This document shows, piece by piece, positions 9,006 to 17,954 of a stretch of DNA of 64,000 bases. How positions within the stretch are numbered: position 1 is the stretch's first letter; every line of letters begins with the position of its first letter. The stretch is from assembly GCA_016709725.1 (NCBI GenBank), contig JADJMG010000014.1:1-64000 (forward strand), written 5' to 3'. A model generated the notes under the pieces. That model did not search any database. It was given only the letters and a program-made list of their open reading frames with translations, and was not told the origin of the DNA. This DNA comes from Bacteroidota bacterium (GTDB taxonomy: Bacteria > Bacteroidota > Bacteroidia > AKYH767-A > OLB10). Position numbers and translations under genes: made by a program.

Positions 9006-9181
9006 TCTTATTTCGGGAGAAGTTGCGTGTCATGATATATTTATGTCAAGAAGAGTGTCCAAATATATATTATATACATTGAGAAATCACTACAAGTTAC
9101 GTAAAAGAAACAAAACAATAGGTGAAATATTGCCTTTTTGTTACGTATCAAATTAAAGTCAATTTTGTTGAATTTCTAAAA

Positions 9182-9204
9182 ATGTTAAAGCTATGTTAAA
9201 GTAA
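9182..9204 (+). repeat. Right arm-type sites: two ATGTTAAAG repeats
   Basis: ATGTTAAAG at 9182-9190 and ATGTTAAAGTAA at 9193-9204, in the same orientation as the tandem pair at the left end (2377-2400), about 80 bp inside the right att repeat. Likely recombinase arm-binding sites. Confidence 0.6.
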
Positions 9205-9205
9205 G

Positions 9206-9229
9206 AAGGGGGCAAAATTCACCCCCTTT
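9206..9229. terminator. GC-rich hairpin at island right end
   Basis: AAGGGGG (9206-9212) pairs with CCCCCTT (9222-9228) with a 9-nt loop. It lies between the arm-type repeats and the tRNA 3' end and could terminate transcription into or out of the island. Confidence 0.5.
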
Positions 9230-9281
9230 ACTCATAATAGGCTAAAATGTAAGGGCTTACATTGAACCAAGCCTACCCATC

Positions 9282-9299
9282 TTTGTACCCGGAGCCGGA
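9282..9299. repeat. Right attachment-site repeat (within tRNA-Leu)
   Basis: Same 18 bp as 2244-2261. It covers the last 14 nt of the tRNA-Leu plus 4 nt of flank, so integration restored a complete tRNA at this end. Confidence 0.85.
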
Positions 9300-9369
9300 G
9301 TCGAACCGGCATGCCAGTGAAGGCACAGGTGTTTGAGACCAGCGCGTCTACCAATTCCGCCATCCGGGC
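9286..9369 (-). tRNA. tRNA-Leu (anticodon CAA)
   Basis: The reverse strand folds as a class II tRNA: acceptor GCCCGGA pairs with TCCGGGT (one G-U), discriminator A, no encoded CCA. The D-arm GGCGGAATTGGTAGACGC is typical of tRNA-Leu. The anticodon loop CTCAAAC gives CAA. There is a long variable arm (TGCCTTCACTGGCA), and the T-arm is GCCGG-TTCGACT-CCGGC. The anticodon stem (CTGGT/ACCTG) has one U-U mismatch at 28-42, which is either natural or a base error. Its 3' end is the integration site of the island. Confidence 0.95.
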
Positions 9370-9520
9370 AATTTATAATTTGAAAAAGGAAAATCTCTGA
9401 AATCTAAGAACTTACGATTCTGCTGCTTGAACCGGGAGGCAAAAATACACCCTTTTTCGACAATCAGTGGGCAAAAGTATAAAAACTCTTCATTTTTCAA
9501 CACCTATTTGTTAAATTCAT

Positions 9521-9551
9521 TTTGATAAACGCGTAATTTTTAGTTTCTTTG
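9521..9551 (+). promoter_or_regulatory. Bacteroidota-type promoter of prs
   Basis: TTTG at 9521-9524 and TTTCTTTG at 9544-9551, separated by 19 bp, match the -33 TTTG / -7 TAnnTTTG arrangement except for the first two bases of the -7 box. The prs ATG is 27 bp downstream, preceded by AAGAAGG, a possible ribosome-binding site. Confidence 0.5.
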
Positions 9552-9577
9552 CAGCCCTTTTATAAGAAGGAAAAACC

Positions 9578-10513
9578 ATGGCTAGGCAAGTAAAAATATT
9601 CTCAGGTACTTCATCAAAATATCTTGCGGAGCAAATCGCGGACTGTTACGGTTCCCCGCTGGGTGATGTGAAAGTAGCTCGATTTAGTGATGGTGAATTT
9701 TCTCCTTCATTTGATGAAAGTGTTCGTGGATGTGATGTTTTTATCATTCAAAGTACTTTCTCTCCTACCGATAATTTGTTTGAATTGCTCCTCCTCATCG
9801 ATGCAGCAAAAAGAGCTTCAGCTCATTATATTACTGCTGTTATCCCTTATTTTGGATATGCACGTAGCGATCGTAAAGACAAGCCAAGGGTGGCCATCGC
9901 TTCTAAGTTAGTAGCCAATTTATTGGTTGCTGCAGGAGTAACTCGAATTATGACCATGGATCTTCATGCTCCACAAATTCAAGGCTTTTTTGATGTTCCC
10001 GTTGATCACATGGACGCTTCTGCCATCTTCGTTCCGTATATTAAGAGTTTGAATCTTCCGAATATGATGATTTGTGCTCCCGATATGGGCGGTGTACACA
10101 GAGCTCGTTCTTATGCCTCTTACTTCAGCGCCGATATGTCAGTAATCGATAAGCACCGTAAACGTGCTAACGAAATTGAAGGGATGCAAGTAATTGGTGA
10201 TGTGTCGGGTCGCGATTGTATCCTCGTTGATGATATCGTGGATACCGCCGGAACGTTAACCAAAGCAGCAAGCATGCTTATCGATCAAGGTGCCGCAAGC
10301 GTTCGTGCATTCTGTACGCATCCTGTCCTGAGCGGAAAAGCTTATGAGCGAATTGCCGATTCACACCTTACCGAACTGGTAGTTTGTGATACGATTCCTC
10401 TCGTAAAACCAAGTACTAAAATTAAACAATTACCAACAGCAGCATTATTCGCAAAAGCCATTCAAAGAGTGTACTCATATGAGTCTATTAGTTCACTTTT
10501 TGTAAAAGCATAA
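9578..10513 (+). CDS. prs: Ribose-phosphate pyrophosphokinase
   Basis: Cytosolic enzyme making PRPP from ribose 5-phosphate and ATP, for purine, pyrimidine, His, Trp and NAD synthesis. 311 residues, full family length. Two phosphoribosyltransferase-like halves are visible. Key motifs are DGE near residue 38, the ATP/flexible loop YARSDRKDKPR (about 96-106), the metal site MDLHAPQIQGFF (about 127-138), and the PRPP loop DCILVDDIVDTAGTL (about 211-225). The ATG start follows a promoter and an AAGAAGG sequence. It heads the order prs, ribosomal L25, pth that is conserved in Bacteroidota; the L25 gene starts 14 nt after its stop. The frame is intact. Confidence 0.97.
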   Translation: MARQVKIFSGTSSKYLAEQIADCYGSPLGDVKVARFSDGEFSPSFDESVRGCDVFIIQSTFSPTDNLFELLLLIDAAKRASAHYITAVIPYFGYARSDRKDKPRVAIASKLVANLLVAAGVTRIMTMDLHAPQIQGFFDVPVDHMDASAIFVPYIKSLNLPNMMICAPDMGGVHRARSYASYFSADMSVIDKHRKRANEIEGMQVIGDVSGRDCILVDDIVDTAGTLTKAASMLIDQGAASVRAFCTHPVLSGKAYERIADSHLTELVVCDTIPLVKPSTKIKQLPTAALFAKAIQRVYSYESISSLFVKA

Positions 10514-10527
10514 TACAATTATTAGCA

Positions 10528-11104
10528 ATGAAAACGATTGAAATTCAAGGTTTAAAAGGTCTGACTTGACCAAACAATCACTAAAAGCACTTCGTATCGA
10601 TGAACAAGTGCCATGTGTACTTTACGGTGGAGCAGAACCCGTTCACTTCTCCGTTCCTTTGGCTCAGTTCAAAGGATTGGTTTATACACCAAACGTGTAT
10701 ATCGTGAAAGTAATGGTTGATGGAAAAGATTATTCTTGTGTTATGCAAGATATTCAATTTCACCCAGTTAATGACATCATTCAACACGTTGACTTCTTGG
10801 AAATTAATGATAATAAGCAGTTATAATCAATGTTCCTATTAAAGTTACCGGTGCTTCTGAAGGTGTTAAACAAGGTGGAAAACTAGTGACCAAAGTGCGT
10901 CGCTTGAAAGTGAAAGCTTTGCCTAAGCAACTTCCAGATTTTATTGAATTGGATATTACCCCACTTAAAATTGGTGGTACTATTCGTGTTCGTGATCTTA
11001 AGTCGAAAGGTGTTGAGTTTTTAGATTCACCATCGAATGTAGTTATCGCAGTACGCACTACTCGTAATGTAGCTGCTGCAGAGACTACTGCCGACAAGAA
11101 ATAA
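10528..11104 (+). CDS. rplY: 50S ribosomal protein L25/general stress protein Ctc (frameshifted)
   Basis: Binds 5S rRNA in the large subunit; the extra C-terminal domain makes it the Ctc/TL5 type. Start ATG 10528 gives MKTIEIQGLK. The family continues in the next frame (SDLTKQSLKALRIDEQVPCV) after loss of one A near 10558. A second one-base loss near 10825 (CAGTTATAATC) shifts NDNKQL into INVPIKVTGASEGVKQGGK, which runs to 11104. Repaired, it is ~192 residues, standard for the family. The N-terminal domain has VLYGG, the C-terminal domain GGKLVTKVRRLKVKALP. It lies between prs and pth, as usual in the phylum. Two independent slips in a conserved gene point to sequencing error. Confidence 0.85.
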
Positions 11105-11127
11105 TAATCGATAAACTAATATCCGTG

Positions 11128-11148
11128 AGGAACCTGAATAAGGTTCCT
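11128..11148 (+). terminator. Hairpin between rplY and pth
   Basis: AGGAACCT (11128-11135) pairs perfectly with AGGTTCCT (11141-11148), loop GAATA, followed by TT. It may attenuate or end the prs-rplY transcript. Confidence 0.5.
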
Positions 11149-11173
11149 TTCGGTGTTTAATAAAGGTGTTGTC

Positions 11174-11737
11174 TTGAAATATCTTATCGCCGGATTAGGA
11201 AACATTGGTTTGGAATATGTCCATACGCGTCATAATATTGGTTTTGACGTGGTAGAGGCCGTTGCACATTCTCTAGGAGCTACTTTTAAAAACGATAAAA
11301 AAGTATGGTTGGCCGAAGCCCGTCATAAAGGAAGGTCACTGTTTTTGATAAAACCAACCACTTTTATGAATTTAAGTGGAGAAGCTGTAAGGTATTGGCT
11401 CACTTCATTAAAAATTCCCCGCGAAAACCTGTTAATTGTATCTGATGACCTGGCCTTGCCGTTTGGTTCACTTCGGTTGAAGCCTTCGGGTGGTGCCGCA
11501 GGTCATAATGGATTGACTAGTATTATCGAATGTCTTCAAACTGACCAGTTTGCTCGACTTCGATTCGGAATCGGAAGTGATTTCGCGAAAGGCCGTCAAT
11601 CGGATTATGTGCTGGGAAAGTGGACCGCTGAAGAAGGAGCCCATCTCCCCGAAAATATAAATAAGGCTGCCGATATCGTGAAAAGCTTTGCCACCTTAGG
11701 TATACAGCCCACTATGAATTTATTCAATAATAAGTAA
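11174..11737 (+). CDS. pth: Peptidyl-tRNA hydrolase
   Basis: Cytosolic enzyme that recycles peptidyl-tRNA released from stalled ribosomes. I chose TTG 11174 because it yields the family N-terminus (M)KYLIAGLGNIGLEY; a GTG at 11153 would add seven atypical residues. 187 residues, normal length. Catalytic-site motifs are GLGNIGLEYVHTRHNIGF (substrate-binding Asn and catalytic His near residue 20), KPTTFMNLSGEAV (conserved Asn), the catalytic Asp in VSDDLALPFG, and GGAAGHNGL. It is downstream of rplY with a hairpin between. The frame is intact. Confidence 0.95.
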   Translation: MKYLIAGLGNIGLEYVHTRHNIGFDVVEAVAHSLGATFKNDKKVWLAEARHKGRSLFLIKPTTFMNLSGEAVRYWLTSLKIPRENLLIVSDDLALPFGSLRLKPSGGAAGHNGLTSIIECLQTDQFARLRFGIGSDFAKGRQSDYVLGKWTAEEGAHLPENINKAADIVKSFATLGIQPTMNLFNNK

Positions 11738-11782
11738 CGGCAAGGTATTTGTAACGTACACAGTATCTAAAACCTCGTGCTC

Positions 11783-12145
11783 ATGAAAAATATTTTACAC
11801 TCGACTATTCTCTCCAGCTTTTTAGCGCTGACTATATCGCCTTCCATCGCTCAAAATAATTTTAGCGATCTAAGAACTTCACAAAATCAAAAAGAAACTA
11901 CTCTTTCTTTATATCCAATGCCAACGGATGGTGTATTGCATCTCTCATTTAGTAAATCAATAACGGAAGAGCCATCGATTTTAGTATATGATATGATTGG
12001 AAATTTAGTAGAGCATGTAATAATCGATCGTGAAAATTCTACTACTTTTAATATTAATCTTACAGGAAAAAAAGCAGGGTTTTATTTCGTCAAAGTTCAA
12101 ACAAACACAGAAAGCTTTTCTCGTCGAATCACGGTGAAGCCATAA
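11783..12145 (+). CDS. Small T9SS sorting-domain protein
   Basis: 120 residues from ATG 11783. It has a signal peptide (MKNILHSTILSSFLALTISP, then SIAQ) and almost nothing but a type A T9SS sorting domain: LSLYPMPTDGVLHLSF, then VYDMIGNLVEHV, GKKAGFYFVKVQT and RRITVKP. Such stand-alone sorting domains are exported through the outer membrane and cleaved, but here there is hardly any cargo. It may be the surviving 3' part of a larger protein or a small surface peptide. It ends at a strong bidirectional terminator (12164-12199) facing a convergent T9SS cargo gene. Confidence 0.7.
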   Translation: MKNILHSTILSSFLALTISPSIAQNNFSDLRTSQNQKETTLSLYPMPTDGVLHLSFSKSITEEPSILVYDMIGNLVEHVIIDRENSTTFNINLTGKKAGFYFVKVQTNTESFSRRITVKP

Positions 12146-12163
12146 CAAAATTGTAAGTAATAA

Positions 12164-12199
12164 AAAACGGCTACTTCTATGAAGCAGCCGTTTTTTATT
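12164..12199. terminator. Bidirectional Rho-independent terminator
   Basis: AAAAAACGGCT-ACTTC pairs with GAAG-CAGCCGTTTTTT around TAT, with one internal mismatch. An A-run on one side and a T-run on the other let it serve both convergent genes. Confidence 0.85.
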
Positions 12200-12232
12200 T
12201 GGAGTAAAATGGAAGAGGGTTCTTCCCAAGTA

Positions 12233-13417
12233 TTATTGCTTAACTAATTTCTTAGTAGCGATACCTTCGTTGCTGATGAAACGAATAAAGTAAACTCCTT
12301 TTGCTAACGACTTCGTATCAATATTAGAAGATACTAAATTGTTCATTTGCTCTTTGAATACTACTTGACCCACCATGTTAAGAATTTCAACATTGATGTT
12401 TTGTGCAATAGAACTGTTCTTAATTGTGATTGCATCAGAAAATGGATTTGGATATACTGAGAAATCTTTCGCATTGATTTCGTTGATGCCCGTAGTAAGT
12501 GCATTCACAGCGAAAGAATAAGCACCAATAGCACCGCTGAAACCATCTACCATAACATAGTAATTAGTCCCACCAAGTAATGCAATGGTATCAGCCCATG
12601 GTGTTCCAGGTATTGCTCCTTCAAGACACTCTAGATAGAATAATGGATCTGTGCAAGAAGTAGATTCAAACACACCTAACCAAATTTGTGCGCCACCTAC
12701 AAGTGGAGCGTCTGATACAAATTCAAAATCACCAGAAGCTGCTGGTGTAAATGAATACCATAAAGTATTGTTTGGTGCACTGCACGCAAATCCACCATTA
12801 ACAACATCTGCATCACGCTCATCTGTTGCACTAGCATAAGTTGAATTTCCAGAATAAATAGTTCCTAAAGTAACTGGAATTGCATTGCAAATAGAATCAT
12901 TCACCGGTGCAGGGAACGGAGTACAGTTCGTGATAGAAGCTGCATTGTTTAATTTGATTGCGGCAATACCAATTGCAGTAGATCCAAAATTCGAGCAGTT
13001 TCCGTCTGCATCAAAAACAAGATTGTATCTACCTGTATATGGAGCAATGAAGTTTAAGTTGTTAGGACATGCTGCAGCAACGTATGCTCCTGGAATTACA
13101 GTTCCTAATCCACCTGCTGCACCTGTTGAGTCAACAATGGTTAATGAAGCTGCAAAACCCGTACATCCATCAATAAAAAAAGTAACATCAGAACCAGCAA
13201 TTAAGTTGATGAAGTATCCATCTCCATCATAATAATCCCAGCCTGTACGAGTAGTTAAAGTATCATGACCAATACACATGTATCCTGTGTAAGGAACAGT
13301 TGGAGCAGCAGGCTCACCCCAAGCTGATGGAGTATAAGTTGACATGGGTGTACATTGGCTGTAAACTTCCAATCCAATGAACAATGTAAACAAAGTAATA
13401 AGGGTAAATTTTTTCAT
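12233..13417 (-). CDS. T9SS-exported surface protein
   Basis: 394 residues. Signal peptide MKKFTLITLFTLFIGLEVYS, mature start near QCTPMSTY. Two beta-sandwich modules follow, with cysteines and the pattern LWYSFTPAASGDFEFVSD, then YYVMVDGFSGAIGAYSFAV, typical of pre-peptidase-C-like or adhesive domains in Bacteroidota. A type A sorting domain occupies the last ~75 residues (FSVYPNPFSDAITIKN, EILNMVGQVVFKE, LAKGVYFIRFIS, KKLVKQ). It is exported by T9SS and attached or released at the surface. No catalytic motif is visible. It converges with the small sorting-domain gene across a terminator. Confidence 0.85.
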   Translation of the reverse strand: MKKFTLITLFTLFIGLEVYSQCTPMSTYTPSAWGEPAAPTVPYTGYMCIGHDTLTTRTGWDYYDGDGYFINLIAGSDVTFFIDGCTGFAASLTIVDSTGAAGGLGTVIPGAYVAAACPNNLNFIAPYTGRYNLVFDADGNCSNFGSTAIGIAAIKLNNAASITNCTPFPAPVNDSICNAIPVTLGTIYSGNSTYASATDERDADVVNGGFACSAPNNTLWYSFTPAASGDFEFVSDAPLVGGAQIWLGVFESTSCTDPLFYLECLEGAIPGTPWADTIALLGGTNYYVMVDGFSGAIGAYSFAVNALTTGINEINAKDFSVYPNPFSDAITIKNSSIAQNINVEILNMVGQVVFKEQMNNLVSSNIDTKSLAKGVYFIRFISNEGIATKKLVKQ

Positions 13418-13732
13418 GCTTTATAGTATTATTTGATTTGAATGGCGAAGTTAAGAATATATGATCTTTTTTGGTTGGTTTAATTGTAAATTTATAGTTC
13501 AAATGATAGCCAGTTTATTCAACAGGATGGCAATAGAGTAATTTTTTTAATGAGGTGCTAATCTCATCTTTGTTTTAATGTTGCCTACTTGTTTAATAAT
13601 CAATTTAGTATTATCATTTTAAACGGTAATTCATTTCAAATCTACTCGTTAAGTCAGTTCGTTTGACATGCAGAGCAGTTTTCATTAAGAATAACATTAC
13701 CCACCATTAATTTTTTTTGAAATGGGAACTAC
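13418..13732. other. Intergenic region with no recognised feature
   Basis: AT-rich gap between the start of the T9SS cargo gene and the end of aspS, both on the minus strand. No gene, strong hairpin or promoter box stands out. Confidence 0.5.
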
Positions 13733-15481
13733 CTATGAATTGGTAGTGTTGATCCCAAGCTCTTTCAATTGATCCGCATGAATGATTGACGGTGCATCAA
13801 TCATCACATCTCTTCCCGAATTGTTTTTAGGGAATGCAATGAAATCACGAATGCTCTCTGATCCACCAAACAATGAACAAAGTCGGTCGAAGCCAAAAGC
13901 AATACCGCCGTGTGGAGGTGCTCCGTACTCAAAGGCAGTCATTAGGAATCCGAATTGTGCTTGTGCTTCTTCATCCGTGAATCCTAAAATACTAAACATT
14001 TTTTTCTGCAAATCTTTATTGAAGATGCGAATACTTCCGCCACCTACTTCAACGCCATTGATGACCATGTCGTAAGCATTCGCTCTGATTTTTCCTGGAT
14101 CAGTTTCCAGCAAGGAAATGTCTTCCACTAAGGGAGAAGTAAAGGGATGATGCATCGCAAAGAATCGCGAAGCATCTTCACTCCATTCGAGTAATGGAAA
14201 ATCAACTACCCATAAACATTGATAATGATCTTTATTGCGCAATCCTAAACGAGTGCCCATCTCTAAACGCAAATCATTTAAGGCTTTTCTAGTTCTGTTC
14301 GCATCACCAGCCATGATCATCAATAAATCTCCAGCTTCAGCCTTCATGATCTCCGCCCATTTTTTTAATTCTTCCGGTGTATAGAATTTATCAACCGTCG
14401 ATTTAATACTTCCATCTGCACCCATCTTCACATAGACGATACCGTTAGCACCTACTTGCGGACGCTTTACAAATTCAATTAACTCGTCCGTTTGCTTGCG
14501 GGTATATTCGGCACATCCCTTCGCACATATTCCAACTACTAATTCAGCATCGTCAAATACTTTAAATCCTTTTCCTTTCGCAACCTCATTCAATTCGCAA
14601 AAACGCATCTCGAAACGTGTATCAGGTTTGTCACAACCATAATATTTCATGGCATCTGCATAAGTCATATGAGGCAATTCTCCAATGTCAATTCCTTTCA
14701 CCGTTTTGAATAAATGGCGAACAAGTCCTTCAAATGTATTTAGAATATCTTCTCTTTCCACAAAGCTCATCTCACAGTCAATCTGTGTAAATTCAGGTTG
14801 ACGATCCGCTCTCAAATCTTCATCGCGGAAACATTTTACAATCTGATAATAGCGATCAAATCCTGCCACCATTAGCAATTGCTTGAAGGTTTGTGGCGAC
14901 TGCGGTAAGGCATAAAACTGTCCTTGATTCATCCTTGATGGAACCACAAAATCTCGAGCACCCTCCGGCGTAGATTTAATTAATACCGGCGTTTCCACTT
15001 CCAAAAATTGTTGCTTATCTAAATAATTTCGCGTTTCAATGGCCATACGATGCCTTAATTCAAGGTTCGCTCTCACGCTGTTTCGACGCAAATCCAAGTA
15101 GCGATATTTCATTCGAATGTCTTCGCCACCATCGGTGTTTTCTTCAATCGTAAATGGAGGGGTAATGGCAGCATTCAAAATTTCCAATTTATCGACCACA
15201 ATTTCGATTTCTCCTGTTGGCATTTTCGAATTTTTGCTCTCTCGCTCCTTCACTTTTCCCTGAATCTGAATCACATATTCCCGACTAACTTTTCGCGCTG
15301 CTTCACACATGGGAGCATTGCTATCCATGTTAAATGCTAGCTGGGTGAGTCCATAACGGTCACGTAAGTCAATGAAAGTCATGCCTCCTAAGTCTCTTGA
15401 GCGTTGAACCCATCCACTTAAAGTTACTTCTTTTCCAATGTCGCTAAGGCGTAATTCTCCGCAGGTATGTGATCTAAACAT
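13733..15481 (-). CDS. aspS: Aspartyl-tRNA synthetase
   Basis: Class IIb synthetase charging tRNA-Asp. 582 residues, the bacterial type. An N-terminal OB-fold anticodon-binding domain (about 1-105, SGWVQRSRDLGG) is followed by motif 1 (LDLRRNSVRANLELRHR), motif 2 (FRDEDLRADRQPEFTQID, about 214-231), an inserted GAD domain (about 285-415), and motif 3 (GIAFGFDRL, near 550). The ATG at 15481 gives the normal N-terminus MFRSHTCGELR. The frame is intact. Discriminating versus non-discriminating type cannot be told from this view alone. Confidence 0.97.
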   Translation of the reverse strand: MFRSHTCGELRLSDIGKEVTLSGWVQRSRDLGGMTFIDLRDRYGLTQLAFNMDSNAPMCEAARKVSREYVIQIQGKVKERESKNSKMPTGEIEIVVDKLEILNAAITPPFTIEENTDGGEDIRMKYRYLDLRRNSVRANLELRHRMAIETRNYLDKQQFLEVETPVLIKSTPEGARDFVVPSRMNQGQFYALPQSPQTFKQLLMVAGFDRYYQIVKCFRDEDLRADRQPEFTQIDCEMSFVEREDILNTFEGLVRHLFKTVKGIDIGELPHMTYADAMKYYGCDKPDTRFEMRFCELNEVAKGKGFKVFDDAELVVGICAKGCAEYTRKQTDELIEFVKRPQVGANGIVYVKMGADGSIKSTVDKFYTPEELKKWAEIMKAEAGDLLMIMAGDANRTRKALNDLRLEMGTRLGLRNKDHYQCLWVVDFPLLEWSEDASRFFAMHHPFTSPLVEDISLLETDPGKIRANAYDMVINGVEVGGGSIRIFNKDLQKKMFSILGFTDEEAQAQFGFLMTAFEYGAPPHGGIAFGFDRLCSLFGGSESIRDFIAFPKNNSGRDVMIDAPSIIHADQLKELGINTTNS

Positions 15482-15612
15482 GTGTATTTTTAATATGGCT
15501 ACGAATTTAGTAGGATTCTAGCTATTCTAGGGATAAAAGTTGATTTGTTTACAAGGTATTTATGATCTTTGACAAAACAATAATTATACACTTGCTGAGT
15601 TATATTACCTCT

Positions 15613-17937
15613 ATGAATCTTATGAATCGATTCTTTACGCTCCTCTTTGCCGTCTCAGTTTTGGCCGTTCATCCACTCCGTGCACAGTCGTTTTCGATTG
15701 GAAGTTGGCGCGAACACTTACCCTATCTTCAGGGAAAAGTGGTAGCGATTGCCCCTTCTCGCGTTTTTTGTGCTACGCAAGATGGATTGTTTTCGTATGA
15801 AAAATCTGATAATAGTCTCAATCGATTTTCAAAGTTGAATGGATTGAATGATTTTGGAATTAGTTCAATCGTGTATTCAGAGACATATCATGAACTTATC
15901 ATCGCTTATAATAATACGAACATCGATTTGCTGAATGACGCAAATCAAATGTTGAATTTGAGTGATATCAAAAGGAAGAATATTCCAGGAAGCAAAGTGA
16001 TTAATCAACTTAGTTTGGATGGCCGTTATGTTTATTTTTCTTGCGGATTTGGGATCGTAGTATTGGACTTGCAACGCAAAGAAATTAAAGACACCTATTT
16101 TATTTCAAGTGCTAGTGTTCATCCAGAAGTAATGGATGTAACTACAAATGGAAATGATATTTATGCAGTTACTGATGATGGTGTTTACCAAGCTCAGTTG
16201 AATAATCCATTCATTGCGAATTATACCGCATGGACTCGAATTTTAGGAGATACCGGAAATGTCGGCGTCTTTAATCATGCAGTGTATTTTAATAACCAAT
16301 TGATGGTAAATTATGCACGTGCGAATGGGGATACGATGTTAGCATGGAATGGTTCATGGGGAAATCCTTTGCCTAATGAAATGATTTCATCTGACAAAAA
16401 ACGTAGCTTACGTGCCGAGCAAGGAAAGTTGTATATGACAACTCCTGCAGGGTTATTTGTTTTTGATGCAAATTTAAATGTAGTTCGTACTGTAAATGCA
16501 AGTATTGTTACAAGTCCCGATTTTAATGATGGAGTGGAGGATATCAATAACGTTGCTTGGATTGGCGATAAAACAAGAGGCTTGTTGAAAGTGGATGGTT
16601 CAACTTTTGAAAAAATTTTATTACAAGGTCCCAATTCTTCGCGATGTGCTGCGATGCAAGTGGTGGATGGAAAGCTATGGGTAGTGCATGGACCTCGAAC
16701 AGGAACATGGATCAATGCTTATCAGTATGATGGATTTTCGGAATATGAAAATGGTACTTGGGTAACTTACGATGGTAAATCAGCTGCTACACCACTTTTT
16801 TCTCAGTATAATTTTTATGATGCGATGTGTTTAGCTGTGGATCCTTCTAACAAAAATCATGTGTTTATTAGTTCGGGTGGTTCTGGAGTCATTGAATTAA
16901 AAGATGGACAGGTAGTAGCTCGTTACGATACGTCTAACTCTACCATTGAGCCTCAAATTGGTAATCCATCTCAATTTAAAGTGCACGGAATTGCACTTGA
17001 TCGCGATCGAAATTTGTGGATTTCAAATGCGGGTGTGAAAAATGTGATTAGTGTGTTAAAGACAGATGGTACTTGGAAGACATTTAATTTTCCTGGAAAA
17101 ATTAATGCGCAAGCAAAGACAGGTGATTTAATTGTAGATTTAAACGGATATGTATGGACTACCATTTTTGAAAATGTGGGTGGGTCCGATGGTCTTTTAG
17201 TTTTCAATCCAAATAATACAATCGATAATATTGCAGATGATGAATTTGATGTTGTCGATTTTGCATCGAATCGAGTACGTGCTCTATCCATGGATAAAGA
17301 AGGGACCATTTGGATTGGTACACAAACAGGAATTTATTTATTTTACCCACCTTCGATTTCTCCACAGCAAATATTAATTCGACAAGATAATTCTTACCAA
17401 TATTTATTGGCATCGGAAGTGGTTACTGCCATTACGGTGGATGGTGCAAACAGAAAATGGGTCGGGACAGAAGCTGGTGGTGTTTATTTATTCAGTGCCG
17501 ATGGACAAAATCAAATCAAGCATTTCACATTCGAGAATAGTCCACTCTTCTCAAATAATATTACTTCTATCACCATCAATGGAAAAACAGGTGAAGTTTA
17601 TTTTGGAACCGACAAAGGATTGATCAGCTATCAAAGTGATGCCGTTGAACCCAACGATGAAATTACAGGTTGTGATGAAATTGTTGTGTATCCTAATCCA
17701 GTTCGTAAGGAATACGATGGCCCAATTGCAATAAAAGGATTAGTGCCAAATGGTATTGTAAAAATTACAGATGTGAGTGGTGGATTGGTGTTTCAAACTA
17801 CTGCACTCGGTACACAAGCCATCTGGAATGGAACAAATTTGAAAGGGGAAAAAGTAGCAACTGGTGTTTATCTTGTTTTTTCTTCCGACGCTACCAGCGA
17901 AAACAATTGCGTAACGAAACTTATGTATTTTAAATAA
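15613..17937 (+). CDS. porZ: T9SS component PorZ-like (beta-propeller sortase-complex protein)
   Basis: 774 residues from ATG 15613 (MNLMNRFFTLLFAVSVLAV as signal). An earlier in-frame ATG at 15562 would add an unlikely extension. The mature N-terminus SFSIGSWREHLPYLQGK is the hallmark of PorZ. Two beta-propellers follow, built of two-component-regulator-propeller-like blades (NDFGISSIVYSE, NLWISNAGVKNVIS, TIWIGTQTGIYLFYP, KWVGTEAGGVYLF). A C-terminal sorting domain (IVVYPNPVRKEYDG, GVYLVFSSD) ends the protein. In Porphyromonas gingivalis, PorZ is a surface part of the attachment complex that delivers A-LPS to PorU; transfer of that role here is inference. It is divergent from aspS. The frame is intact. 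Confidence 0.85.
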   Translation: MNLMNRFFTLLFAVSVLAVHPLRAQSFSIGSWREHLPYLQGKVVAIAPSRVFCATQDGLFSYEKSDNSLNRFSKLNGLNDFGISSIVYSETYHELIIAYNNTNIDLLNDANQMLNLSDIKRKNIPGSKVINQLSLDGRYVYFSCGFGIVVLDLQRKEIKDTYFISSASVHPEVMDVTTNGNDIYAVTDDGVYQAQLNNPFIANYTAWTRILGDTGNVGVFNHAVYFNNQLMVNYARANGDTMLAWNGSWGNPLPNEMISSDKKRSLRAEQGKLYMTTPAGLFVFDANLNVVRTVNASIVTSPDFNDGVEDINNVAWIGDKTRGLLKVDGSTFEKILLQGPNSSRCAAMQVVDGKLWVVHGPRTGTWINAYQYDGFSEYENGTWVTYDGKSAATPLFSQYNFYDAMCLAVDPSNKNHVFISSGGSGVIELKDGQVVARYDTSNSTIEPQIGNPSQFKVHGIALDRDRNLWISNAGVKNVISVLKTDGTWKTFNFPGKINAQAKTGDLIVDLNGYVWTTIFENVGGSDGLLVFNPNNTIDNIADDEFDVVDFASNRVRALSMDKEGTIWIGTQTGIYLFYPPSISPQQILIRQDNSYQYLLASEVVTAITVDGANRKWVGTEAGGVYLFSADGQNQIKHFTFENSPLFSNNITSITINGKTGEVYFGTDKGLISYQSDAVEPNDEITGCDEIVVYPNPVRKEYDGPIAIKGLVPNGIVKITDVSGGLVFQTTALGTQAIWNGTNLKGEKVATGVYLVFSSDATSENNCVTKLMYFK

Positions 17938-17954
17938 TCCCCAAAAGCTGATAG

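Larger units (their letters stand above)
2244..9299. mobile_element. ~7 kb integrative genomic island in tRNA-Leu
   Basis: The island is bounded by an exact 18-bp direct repeat, TTTGTACCCGGAGCCGGA, at 2244-2261 and 9282-9299. The right copy overlaps the 3' end of an intact minus-strand tRNA-Leu (9286-9369); the left copy is the displaced tRNA end. A tyrosine recombinase starts 177 bp inside the left repeat, and an excisionase-like HTH protein follows. Matching ATGTTAAAG direct repeats sit just inside both ends. No plasmid mobilisation, capsid or terminase gene is recognisable, so this is a small integrative element or a satellite/remnant rather than a conjugative element. Passenger genes include an HEPN-like pair and a BamE-like protein. 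Many island genes are frameshifted. Confidence 0.85.

Noticed and set aside
2244..9299. Prophage
   Set aside because: No capsid, portal, terminase, tail or lysis gene is recognisable; only a recombinase and an excisionase-like protein.
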